NCBI GenBank assembly: GCA_021443065.1
Contig: JABUUR010000055.1
Coordinates: 1-6,513, forward strand
From: Fibrobacter sp.
Lineage (GTDB): Bacteria > Fibrobacterota > Fibrobacteria > Fibrobacterales > Fibrobacteraceae
DNA length: 6,513 nucleotides
Reading direction: 5' to 3'
Each line of letters begins with the position of its first letter. Within the stretch, counting starts at the first letter, position 1. The position numbers were made by a program, and so were the translations under genes. Shown in pieces: positions 1-6,305 of this stretch. The notes beneath the pieces were generated by a model. The model had not been told where the DNA came from. It made no database searches and saw nothing but the letters and a program-made list of their open reading frames with translations.

Positions 1-912
1 TCCCATGGTGCAACCGGCAAGGGTAACGACCAGGTCCGTTTCGAACTGACCTACGCCGCCCTGGATCCGACTCTCCAGATTATCGCTCCGTGGAAGGATT
101 CCAAGTGGAACATCCACAGCCGCGAAGATGCCATCGACTATGCTGCCGCCCGCAAGATTCCTCTGAACGGCATCAGCAAGAAGAAGATTTACTCCGAAGA
201 CGGAAACCTCTGGCACCTCTCTCACGAAGGTGGCATTCTGGAAGAACCGGACAAGGAACACAAGTATGATATGCTCAAGCATACCAACACCTACGAAAAG
301 GCCCCCAACAAGCCCGCACACGTGACCATCGGTTTCGAGAAGGGTACTCCGGTTTCCATCAACGGCAAGAAGATGGGTGCTGTGGAATTGCTTGAAGCCT
401 TGAACAAGATTGGCGGCGAAAATGCCTGCGGTCTTTTGGACATTGTTGAAAACCGCCTTGTGGGCCTCAAGAGCCGCGGCGTGTACGAAACTCCGGGTGG
501 CACCCTGTTGTACAAGGCTCACGAATGCCTTCAGCAGTTGGTTCTCGACAAGGAAACTTTGTTCGAAGCCCAGAAGATGTCCATGACTTATGCAAACCTG
601 GTTTACAACGGCCAGTGGTTCACTCCGTTGCGCCAGGCTATGGATGCTTTCTTCGACGAAGTCAACAGTGTCGTTACCGGCGAAGTCACCCTCAAGCTTT
701 ACAAGGGTAACATCATTCCGGCTGGCATGAAGAGCCCGTACTCTCTGTACGACATGAACCTCGGCGGTTTCTCCGACGTTGAAATGTACGACCAGAAGGA
801 CGCTACTGGCTTCATCCGCTGCTATGGCCTGCCGCTGAAGACCCGCGCCCTGTTGCTGGGTAAAAAGACCAACGTGAAGTTCGGCAAGGAAGTCAAACTC
901 CCCAACAAGTAA
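1..912 (+). CDS. argG: Argininosuccinate synthase, C-terminal part (5' end outside window)
   Basis: Joins citrulline and aspartate using ATP to make argininosuccinate, the penultimate step of arginine synthesis, in the cytoplasm. The reading frame is open from base 1 and gives 303 residues. It begins in the substrate-binding signature HGATGKGNDQVRFEL (window residues 2-16), which is very close to the animal and Gram-positive type of the enzyme and unlike the E. coli type. Residues matching the human aspartate/citrulline contacts are visible: A4-T5, N9-D10, R13, then the serines of YSEDGNLWHLSHEGGILE, E150 in IVENR and Y162 in SRGVYETPGGT. E150 and Y162 are 12 apart, as in the human enzyme. 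The C-terminal DATGFI segment is also present. The family is about 400-420 residues, so roughly 110 residues lie upstream of the window. The ATG at 271 is internal and not a start. The gene is intact to its stop, with strongly biased codons as expected for a well-expressed gene. Confidence 0.97.
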   Translation, partial: SHGATGKGNDQVRFELTYAALDPTLQIIAPWKDSKWNIHSREDAIDYAAARKIPLNGISKKKIYSEDGNLWHLSHEGGILEEPDKEHKYDMLKHTNTYEKAPNKPAHVTIGFEKGTPVSINGKKMGAVELLEALNKIGGENACGLLDIVENRLVGLKSRGVYETPGGTLLYKAHECLQQLVLDKETLFEAQKMSMTYANLVYNGQWFTPLRQAMDAFFDEVNSVVTGEVTLKLYKGNIIPAGMKSPYSLYDMNLGGFSDVEMYDQKDATGFIRCYGLPLKTRALLLGKKTNVKFGKEVKLPNK

Positions 913-920
913 TGGTTTTA

Positions 921-936
921 TCGCGGACAACCGCGG
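921..936 (+). other. Small hairpin after argG
   Basis: CGCGG (922-926) and CCGCG (931-935) form a 5-bp GC stem around an ACAA loop, extendable by a T-G pair, nine bases after the argG stop. It has no T-run of its own, so it is not a terminator by itself. It may protect the 3' end or assist the terminator just downstream. Confidence 0.4.
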
Positions 937-947
937 TTTAAACATCC

Positions 948-979
948 AAAAGTCCTCGGTGCACAACCGGGGATTTTTT
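948..979 (+). terminator. Rho-independent terminator of argG
   Basis: AAAAGTCCTCGG (948-959) pairs with CCGGGGATTTTT (967-978), with T-G wobbles, around a seven-base loop. The downstream arm ends in a run of six T. It lies 36 bases after the argG stop. Read on the other strand the same stem is followed only by a short T tract, so it could at best weakly stop transcription arriving from the convergent gene at 1029-1547. Confidence 0.85.
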
Positions 980-983
980 ATTG

Positions 984-1026
984 TCCCGGCCTAAGCCTGC
1001 CCCGGACTTGATCCGGGGAGCCGGGA
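984..1026. repeat. CCGG-rich palindromic intergenic repeat, copy 1
   Basis: A nested palindrome. The outer arms TCCCGGC (984-990) and GCCGGGA (1020-1026) enclose an inner 7-bp stem CCCCGGA/TCCGGGG (1000-1006 and 1012-1018) with loop CTTGA. The 22 bases at 984-1005 recur exactly, in inverted orientation, at 6466-6487. A dispersed hairpin between convergent genes resembles REP-type elements. It ends two bases from the stop codon of the minus-strand gene, so it would form the 3' end of that transcript. Confidence 0.8.
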
Positions 1027-1028
1027 TC

Positions 1029-1547
1029 TCAAAACCTATAGATATACCCTACGCCCCACAGCAATTCATTGGATAAATTCCGGTTCATCTGGTACACCGG
1101 AACGCTAATTTGTGTGTAGAAACCGTAAACACTGGTCCAGATTTCTCCGGACACGTCGAAATCTTCCTTGAAATTGTACGGAACCAAATATTTGGCACCG
1201 TTGGCAATGTTTATGGCCCTGTACAAGTCGTTGGGGGCCTGCGCAAATTCGTAACCCGTACCAATGCCCAGGCTAACCTGAAAGGGCAGGTCGTCAAAAA
1301 ACGTCCAGAGCAGGCTGCCCCGGGCACCGCACCAGTAATCCCGCGGCCCGTTGTGGAAACCGAGACCCTGGAGTTTAAACCCGAGATTTTTGTACGAAAC
1401 GCCGCCTACAAGAACGAGGGGTGTCAAACTGCGGGTACCCATGCCCAATTCGAACTTCCATGGGCCTTGTCGCGCCCCACTTGAAACCCCGGCCAAGGTC
1501 AAAACAAGGCCGGCAATCAAGAGTTTTGTGCGCAAGGTCAAATTCAT
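1029..1547 (-). CDS. Small exported, probable outer-membrane beta-barrel protein of unknown function
   Basis: I do not recognise a named family. With the start at 1547 the product is 172 residues. The N-terminus MNLTLRTKLLIAGLVLTLAG (basic n-region, hydrophobic core, then SSGA) reads as a signal peptide with likely cleavage after A25. The rest is rich in Gly and aromatic residues in alternating patterns (for example FELGMGTRSLTPLVLVGGVS and GFYTQISVPVYQ) and ends GVGYIYRF. A terminal aromatic residue is the usual recognition feature of outer-membrane barrels, so a small barrel of about eight strands is inferred. The same frame has an upstream ATG at 1574 (181 residues). I prefer 1547 because the signal peptide then starts normally, but neither start has a good Shine-Dalgarno (only AGG one base before 1547). 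It is convergent with argG and divergent from the DUF3078-like gene. Existence as a gene is likely; function is unknown. Confidence 0.8.
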   Translation of the reverse strand: MNLTLRTKLLIAGLVLTLAGVSSGARQGPWKFELGMGTRSLTPLVLVGGVSYKNLGFKLQGLGFHNGPRDYWCGARGSLLWTFFDDLPFQVSLGIGTGYEFAQAPNDLYRAINIANGAKYLVPYNFKEDFDVSGEIWTSVYGFYTQISVPVYQMNRNLSNELLWGVGYIYRF

Positions 1548-1579
1548 GCCTGGAATATAACATTTATATGACATTTTGA

Positions 1580-1607
1580 TTGACCGAATTTAAAATATTC
1601 CTATTTT
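1580..1607 (+). promoter_or_regulatory. Candidate sigma-70-type promoter of the DUF3078-like gene
   Basis: TTGACC (1580-1585) and TATTTT (1602-1607) are separated by 16 bases and precede the start codon by about 50 bases. The -35 box is good and the -10 box is moderate. Transcription would begin near 1614, leaving a leader of about 45 bases. This is pattern matching only, and the promoter consensus of this phylum may differ. The same 112-base spacer must also hold the promoter of the divergent gene, for which I found no convincing boxes. Confidence 0.4.
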
Positions 1608-1624
1608 TCCCACAGAGTTACAAC

Positions 1625-1642
1625 CAAGGTAGAATTACCTTG
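1625..1642 (+). promoter_or_regulatory. Leader hairpin or operator-like palindrome before the DUF3078-like gene
   Basis: CAAGGTA (1625-1631) and TACCTTG (1636-1642) are perfect 7-bp inverted repeats around GAAT. The element lies six bases upstream of the Shine-Dalgarno AAGGA (1649-1653) and downstream of the candidate promoter. It could be a transcript-stabilising 5' hairpin or a binding site for a dimeric repressor. Confidence 0.5.
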
Positions 1643-1659
1643 CCAAAAAAGGACACAAT

Positions 1660-2538
1660 ATGAAGTTGAAGAATTTCTTTATGGCTTGCGCTGCAGCATG
1701 CGCTTTTGCGGCCCCTGCAATGGCTGAAGGCGGCATGTTCGAAGGCACTCTCCCTGAAAACTGGAAAGCCGATGTTGTCGCCGGTGTTAAACTCAACTGG
1801 TACAACTTTAACAACTGGCAGCAAGACGGCACCTCCAACTACAACTGGCTGGTGATGTATCACGCAGACCTTCAGGGTAACTGGTCCGTTGCAAACTGGC
1901 GCAACCTGATCGACATCGAATTGGGCCAGACCTGGACCGACGAACTGGGTTGGCGCAAGTCCTCCGACAAGTTGTTCTGGGAATCCATGGTCGACTTCAA
2001 CATGCCTTTCTCCTCTACCATCAAGGCCTACATTGGCAACCGCTTTGAAACTCAGATTATGAGCGGCTTCAAGTACGAAACCGTAGACGGTGTCGAAACC
2101 AAGAAGGCTATTTCTAGCTTTATGGACCCTGCTTACGAAACCCAGGTCGCAGGTTTTGCCTATGTCCCTAACGAAAACCTTTCTGCACGCGTGGGCTTTG
2201 CAAACCGCATGACCATTTCTGACGGTTATGGCTTTGCCGACGATCCCGAAACCGCCGACAAGGTGGAAACATTCCGCGACGAACCGGGCCTCGAAGGTAT
2301 TTTGGAACTCAAGTACGATCTCTCGGACTTAATCAACTTCAAGACTCGTCTGTGGGGCTTTGTGAATTTCGAAGGTGTCGAAAAGATCGACGGCAAGTGG
2401 GAAAACCTTCTGGCCATCAAGTTGGCACCGCTGGTTGAACTCCAGGTGGGCTTTGACATGGCCTACGACTACGACCAGTCCAAGGACGCCCAGTACAAGA
2501 ACATGGTGCTCTTTGGCCTGACCTGGCGCTGGTTCTAA
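1660..2538 (+). CDS. DUF3078-like exported outer-membrane protein
   Basis: A protein of 292 residues. Residues 1-22 (MKLKNFFMACAAACAFAAPAMA) are a clear signal peptide with an AMA cleavage site. The mature N-terminal third shows the pattern I associate with DUF3078 proteins of Bacteroidota and Fibrobacterota: aromatic/Asn-rich NWYNFNNWQQDGTSNYNW (46-63), then a Trp/Asn-rich strand leading to IDIELGQTW (84-92) and WRKSSDKL (98-105). Alternating hydrophobic and polar segments run to the end, which is LTWRWF, a typical terminal aromatic signal for insertion by the BAM machinery. A monomeric outer-membrane beta-barrel is therefore inferred; its substrate or role is unknown in the family. The start is set by AAGGA six bases upstream of the ATG. 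It is a single-gene unit closed by the terminator at 2564-2595. The barrel call is firm; the exact family name is from memory. Confidence 0.88.
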   Translation: MKLKNFFMACAAACAFAAPAMAEGGMFEGTLPENWKADVVAGVKLNWYNFNNWQQDGTSNYNWLVMYHADLQGNWSVANWRNLIDIELGQTWTDELGWRKSSDKLFWESMVDFNMPFSSTIKAYIGNRFETQIMSGFKYETVDGVETKKAISSFMDPAYETQVAGFAYVPNENLSARVGFANRMTISDGYGFADDPETADKVETFRDEPGLEGILELKYDLSDLINFKTRLWGFVNFEGVEKIDGKWENLLAIKLAPLVELQVGFDMAYDYDQSKDAQYKNMVLFGLTWRWF

Positions 2539-2555
2539 CAGAACTTGCTACCGCT

Positions 2556-2595
2556 AAAAAAAACGACCGGTCGGTGCCGGTCGCTTTTCGTTTTT
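2556..2595. terminator. Bidirectional rho-independent terminator between convergent genes
   Basis: The stem CGACCGG (2564-2570) / CCGGTCG (2577-2583) has a six-base loop. On the plus strand it is followed by CTTTTCGTTTTT, serving the DUF3078-like gene. On the minus strand it is followed by eight T (complement of the A run at 2556-2563), serving the gene at 2610-3239. It lies 25 bases after one stop codon and 26 before the other. Confidence 0.88.
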
Positions 2596-2609
2596 GCTGT
2601 TGAGAACTT

Positions 2610-3239
2610 TTATTGCTGAAGGTTAAGCAGGTCTTCGTCCCACTTGTTCCTTATTTTCCGTAGTTTTTCAAGTTCTTCGTCGCTTGCGCCGCTTTGCTCC
2701 CGGATGTCTACCAGTTCCTTGTAACTGTCTATGAGGCTCATGGCCTTTTCGTAATGGGGGGCAAGCTTTTCCAGCGCATCAAGAATGGCCTCGTCGGAGT
2801 AAAGTCTGGAAATACCTTCCAGGCTCTTTTCTATGTAGGTGGCGTTTTCTCCGCAGGCCAGGGCAGCCTTGGCTTCGGCGAACTCCAACGGAAGGATGGA
2901 GTCCAGCCAGCGGGCCTCGGCGGCAAAAAGTTCGTTGTCTTCGGCAAGGGCGTTCTTTTGCCTTGCGATTTCCAGTTGTCTTTTCATAAAGGGGCGGTAG
3001 GTCTCCCCGTCGAAGTCTACCTGGAACTGCTCCCCGAAGTCCTTCAGGTTCTGGAGGTTTTTCTCGGTGGGGTTGTTCAGCAGGCATTCCTTGAGTACGG
3101 AAAGTTGATCCTTGGGGGGCAGTTGCTTGAAACTGTCGTTTCGGGTGCTGGCGGCCTTGATCCTAAGCCAAAATGCCCGTAAAAGCACCAGTGCAATGAT
3201 GATTGTGAAGATAATTGTGAATGTGGTCGTGGATGTCAT
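2610..3239 (-). CDS. Single-pass membrane protein with helical cytoplasmic domain, unknown function
   Basis: I do not recognise this 209-residue protein. Residues about 6-24 (TFTIIFTIIIALVLLRAFW) form one hydrophobic helix, followed at once by basic residues (RIKAASTRND). By the positive-inside rule this puts the long C-terminal part in the cytoplasm. That part is charged and appears almost entirely alpha-helical, rich in Glu, Lys and Leu, with a likely coiled-coil stretch at about 165-205 (ELVDIREQ to EELEKLRKIRNKWDEDLL). No catalytic motif is visible and there are no cysteine pairs. Upstream of the ATG there is only a weak AGGG two bases away. The gene is convergent with the DUF3078-like gene and divergent from the fibro-slime gene, so it stands alone. 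A scaffold or tether role is possible but unsupported. Confidence 0.8.
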   Translation of the reverse strand: MTSTTTFTIIFTIIIALVLLRAFWLRIKAASTRNDSFKQLPPKDQLSVLKECLLNNPTEKNLQNLKDFGEQFQVDFDGETYRPFMKRQLEIARQKNALAEDNELFAAEARWLDSILPLEFAEAKAALACGENATYIEKSLEGISRLYSDEAILDALEKLAPHYEKAMSLIDSYKELVDIREQSGASDEELEKLRKIRNKWDEDLLNLQQ

Positions 3240-3330
3240 GGCCCTTATTTAGCATTTTACCGGGCTATTGTTTGTAAAAGTAGACGTTTTTTAATGAAAA
3301 AGGTCACTAATTATTGTAAAAATCGTAAAA

Positions 3331-3359
3331 TTGGCGTTTTTTGGAAATTAGGCTAAATA
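3331..3359 (+). promoter_or_regulatory. Weak candidate promoter for the fibro-slime gene
   Basis: TTGGCG (3331-3336) and TAAATA (3354-3359) are spaced by 17 bases within a very AT-rich spacer, about 70 bases ahead of the start codon. A start near 3366 would place the whole 3378-3419 structure in the leader. An alternative -10, TATATT at 3378-3383, has no matching -35 at the usual distance. The TATATA at 3405-3410 would start transcription inside the ribosome binding site and is unlikely. Low certainty. Confidence 0.25.
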
Positions 3360-3377
3360 AAAGGTGAAAAAAAGGTG

Positions 3378-3419
3378 TATATTTAGGTTTGAATGTTTGC
3401 AACCTATATATAGGTGGAG
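3378..3419 (+). promoter_or_regulatory. Alternative-pairing leader overlapping the fibro-slime ribosome binding site
   Basis: Three segments can pair in two exclusive ways. Segment 1 (TATATTTAGGTT, 3378-3389) is complementary at 11 of 12 positions to segment 2 (AACCTATATATA, 3401-3412), with an 11-base loop. Segment 2 also forms, with the following bases, the perfect 14-bp palindrome ACCTATATATAGGT (3402-3415), which includes the first half of the Shine-Dalgarno AGGTGGAG (3412-3419). Pairing 1:2 leaves most of the ribosome binding site free; pairing within 3402-3415 covers part of it. At DNA level the same bases could be an operator. The geometry is read directly from sequence; the switching role is inference. 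Confidence 0.45.
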
Positions 3420-3428
3420 ATTGGATTT

Positions 3429-6266
3429 ATGAAAAAGCAAAACACAGTACTATTGATTGCACTGACCCTAGGTATGGGACAGTCTTTTGCAGAAATTGAC
3501 AAGTGTTCCGATAACCCAAACAAAAATTGTGCAAAATTTGACGTGATTGTCCGCGATTTCCAGGCGACACATCCTGACTTTGAAAACTTTCAGGAAGAAT
3601 ACGTAAACAGTTCCGTAAATGGTGGAAGGAATAATGTGGGTGGCCCGGCAACATGGATTTATCGTGGCTATAGCGATGATCTTTTCTGGGGTGCAAAACG
3701 TGCTGCCAATGCGACTTATGGTTGTGGAAATACCCAGTCTCCGGAACTTGGTATTCCTGTTGGCACCGATGGCTATCCAAAAGAAGTCTTTACCGGAAAT
3801 GGTGCAGCCTTTCCGTCGTTGCCAGACTATCTTTTAGCCAAAAGATCTACAGCGGGTTATACTTGGTATGGCGAGTTCAAAGATTGCTCCTACGATCCAA
3901 ATTTGAATCCCAATAGCCTAAAAATTATGCGTGGTTATGCTCATGAGTTGTATACCAGCGAGGCTATCACCTCAACTTGGAAGCCTACAGACGAAGACGG
4001 CTCAAAGAATGGCAAACATCAGACCGGCAAGATTTGTCAGTCTCATTCGTGGAGCCAAATCGTGTATGTTACGCCAGGAATGGTCATGCAGAACTTGGTC
4101 TTTGATCCAAATCTTGGGGAAGACATGATGTATAATCCCATCATTGTCAAGAATCGTGATGCATGTGATAATTCTTTCTTTGAAGAATGGTTTACTGATG
4201 TCCCTGGCAAAAATTTGAAAACGGAATCTCCCATTGAATTGCCTCAGGTGGGTACCACAGGAAACGTCTTTGAAATTGACTACAACTGGAATAACGGTGG
4301 TTATTTCCCTCTAGATTCCATCAATCCTACGACCATGGAATGGCAGGGCGTGAAGGGCAATACTAATCAGTACGGTCCTCAATCCCTTTCTATTTTCTGT
4401 CCTCCCTACAGTTACCGATGGGCCGCAGATCAGACTGATTACAAGGGTGATAAAACAGCTTCTCTTTGCAATTCCTGGCTAGCCAATGGCGGTCCTAGGG
4501 CTGTCGGTCCTGCGGGTAACGAATCTATGGGTTCTGCCGCCTTTATTGCGGCAGCAGCGAATCCTACTCTCGGCAAGCGTCATCTTCGTAATTATAGTTT
4601 GACTATGATGGGTTACCTTAAGTTCAAGTACAAGAAAGGCGCTAAAGAAGTTTTCGAGTTTGCCGGTGACGATGATATGTGGATTTTCGTAGACGGTGTT
4701 CTGGTGGTGGACCTTGGTGGTACCCATTTGGCTGCCCCCGGTACGGCTGATATGGACTTCTTGGGTGCCAATGCCCATGGTTGCAAGCCCGGTATGCCTC
4801 TTGCCGGCTATAACGCCGCAAATGAAAACTGCGACCTTGATGTGGATGGTACTTGGAAAGATGGTTCCTGGCATCACCTGCACTTCTTCTATGCAGACCG
4901 CCAGACCGACGGTTCCAACATGAAGATACACTCCACCTTGTCTGAAATGGCCAAGTCTCGTTTCGGCCAGCCTGCTGTAAACAACGTGACTGTAAAGGTG
5001 GACGAAAACGGTGAGCAGACTACCAGTATCTTGCTGAATACTTTGCTCTCTAATGAGACTATCGCCAGTATCAATAATTCCGCTGCTGACGCAACATCTC
5101 CTGGCCTTACTAGCGGTCAGCCTACCATGGTTGTAGTCCGTGCTGTGACCGATGCTGCCGGCAACAAGACTTACAAAACTTATGGTTACTATGTCAGTTC
5201 AATTACCGGTGGTAAAGATAAGGAATCCAGCGGTGTTCTGTACCAGATGACCGGTGTGCTCAAGGATTCCGAGGGCAATATCGTGGAAGGTGGCATTCTT
5301 GGTAACGACTTGATTGCTTTCAACTTCCAGGAAAGTCTTGAAATTGCTAACGATGCCGATCTTGCTGCTGCTTATAACAATTTGGCTCCTGGTCGTAATC
5401 CCTCTCTTTGGGACGAACTGATTCAATGGAATAAGTATATTCATTTTGATGTCGCCTCAAGTTCTGGCAAGCCTGTGGTTGGTTACCCTGACCAATTGAA
5501 TGAACAGGAATGGGCCAAGGTCAAGTTCTTTGCAGCAAACGAAATCAAGGATGTCCCTCTGGATACTGCAATTACCCGCCCCGACTTTAGTCAGCAAGCC
5601 GACGAACTGACCACCATTGCTGAACAGAACGGTGGTGTGTTGAAGGATGAATTTACTGCAGACCTTATCCTTACCCCGCTCCCGGAAAATGGCCCCGATG
5701 GCAAGCCTGTGGGTAAGAACGGCAACCCATTGAGCTTGACTGATGACGAAGCCAAGTTCTACGGTGCAGCAGGTGCAAATGGTGCTCTTGGTAACAACGC
5801 CTCCGCTTTTGTGGGGGGACAGATGGTTACCTCCAATTCCAGGTGCTTTAACGAAAACGGAACTGAAAGTTGCACCAGTTGGGCCTTCCCCATGCAGGGC
5901 GCCTTCCGTATAAACGTTCGTGTGTTCGACCACCTGGGCCACTTTGTAAGCCAGTACCATCAGCAGGTAACCAAGGAAGATGTTGCCAAGGCTTTGGCTG
6001 TACAGTCTCCGGCCAAGTCTGCAAGTGCCTGCGGAACGGAACCGTTGATAGGTGAAACGGGAACATTCCTTGCCACGGTCAAGATGTATCCTGTGTCTCA
6101 AAATGGTCGCGCTGTCGGAACCGGTGTTTACATTTATCAGGTTACCGTTATCCAGGAAGAAGCAACTCCCTGTCAGAAGACCATGGGTAAGGAACAGTTG
6201 GGTAACGTGTTCTACACCAGAACCTATAATACCTATAAGCGCGGTTACCGTCGCGAAAAACCGTAG
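3429..6266 (+). CDS. Exported fibro-slime domain protein, probable surface adhesion protein
   Basis: A protein of 945 residues. The ATG at 3429 is chosen because AGGTGGAG (3412-3419) sits nine bases before it; an in-frame GTG at 3414 lies inside that site. Residues 1-21 (MKKQNTVLLIALTLGMGQSFA) are a signal peptide. The fibro-slime domain starts near residue 37 with FDVIVRDFQATHPDFENF, continues with EEWFTDVPGKN (about 252-262) and YFPLDS (292-297), and contains its PA14-like hallmark GDDDMWIFVDGVLVVDLGGTH (413-433) followed by WHHLHFFYADR. The acidic GDDD and DG residues resemble the calcium-binding positions of PA14 lectin-like domains. The C-terminal part ends in a FlgD/Ig-like pattern: FRINVRVFDHLGHFV (826-840) and GRAVGTGVYIYQVTV, then a basic tail KRGYRREKP. 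There are 14 cysteines, an even number that fits disulfides outside the cytoplasm. In F. succinogenes, fibro-slime proteins are associated with cellulose-bound growth; the ligand here is unknown. The N-terminal half is AT-richer than the rest. Confidence 0.93.
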   Translation: MKKQNTVLLIALTLGMGQSFAEIDKCSDNPNKNCAKFDVIVRDFQATHPDFENFQEEYVNSSVNGGRNNVGGPATWIYRGYSDDLFWGAKRAANATYGCGNTQSPELGIPVGTDGYPKEVFTGNGAAFPSLPDYLLAKRSTAGYTWYGEFKDCSYDPNLNPNSLKIMRGYAHELYTSEAITSTWKPTDEDGSKNGKHQTGKICQSHSWSQIVYVTPGMVMQNLVFDPNLGEDMMYNPIIVKNRDACDNSFFEEWFTDVPGKNLKTESPIELPQVGTTGNVFEIDYNWNNGGYFPLDSINPTTMEWQGVKGNTNQYGPQSLSIFCPPYSYRWAADQTDYKGDKTASLCNSWLANGGPRAVGPAGNESMGSAAFIAAAANPTLGKRHLRNYSLTMMGYLKFKYKKGAKEVFEFAGDDDMWIFVDGVLVVDLGGTHLAAPGTADMDFLGANAHGCKPGMPLAGYNAANENCDLDVDGTWKDGSWHHLHFFYADRQTDGSNMKIHSTLSEMAKSRFGQPAVNNVTVKVDENGEQTTSILLNTLLSNETIASINNSAADATSPGLTSGQPTMVVVRAVTDAAGNKTYKTYGYYVSSITGGKDKESSGVLYQMTGVLKDSEGNIVEGGILGNDLIAFNFQESLEIANDADLAAAYNNLAPGRNPSLWDELIQWNKYIHFDVASSSGKPVVGYPDQLNEQEWAKVKFFAANEIKDVPLDTAITRPDFSQQADELTTIAEQNGGVLKDEFTADLILTPLPENGPDGKPVGKNGNPLSLTDDEAKFYGAAGANGALGNNASAFVGGQMVTSNSRCFNENGTESCTSWAFPMQGAFRINVRVFDHLGHFVSQYHQQVTKEDVAKALAVQSPAKSASACGTEPLIGETGTFLATVKMYPVSQNGRAVGTGVYIYQVTVIQEEATPCQKTMGKEQLGNVFYTRTYNTYKRGYRREKP

Positions 6267-6272
6267 TTACGA

Positions 6273-6292
6273 TTTGCGGTAACCGCCGCAAA
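6273..6292 (+). other. Hairpin just after the fibro-slime gene
   Basis: TTTGCGG (6273-6279) pairs with CCGCAAA (6286-6292) around a six-base loop, six bases past the stop codon. It is followed by A rather than T, so it is not a plus-strand terminator. A role in 3'-end protection ahead of the true terminator is possible. The pairing of a hairpin with a terminator recalls the arrangement after argG. Confidence 0.4.
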
Positions 6293-6305
6293 AAGCAGTC
6301 TCATA

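Noticed and set aside
271..912. A separate gene starting at the ATG at 271
   Set aside because: The frame is open to base 1 and continuous with the argininosuccinate synthase signature, so this ATG is internal.
1110..1484. A 124-codon plus-strand open frame opposite the small exported protein
   Set aside because: The minus-strand frame has a signal peptide and a barrel-type ending; this one has neither.
2694..3182. A 162-codon plus-strand open frame opposite the membrane protein gene
   Set aside because: The minus-strand frame has a start, membrane helix and terminator in the right place; the plus-strand frame has a valine/glycine shadow composition and no signals.
3284..3348. Two CGTTTTTT motifs about 50 bases apart and several AGGT repeats in the AT-rich spacer
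   Set aside because: Too short and too AT-rich to separate from chance; listed only as part of the promoter spacer.
3414..3428. GTG start for the fibro-slime protein five codons upstream
   Set aside because: It lies inside the Shine-Dalgarno AGGTGGAG that serves the ATG at 3429, and the signal peptide begins naturally at MKKQN.
4479..4931. A 150-codon minus-strand open frame over the GDDD core
   Set aside because: Antisense shadow of the conserved domain; no ribosome binding site or recognisable product.
5457..6101. A 214-codon open frame on the minus strand opposite the fibro-slime gene
   Set aside because: It overlaps a well-supported coding region completely, has no family resemblance, and low-complexity shadow composition explains it.
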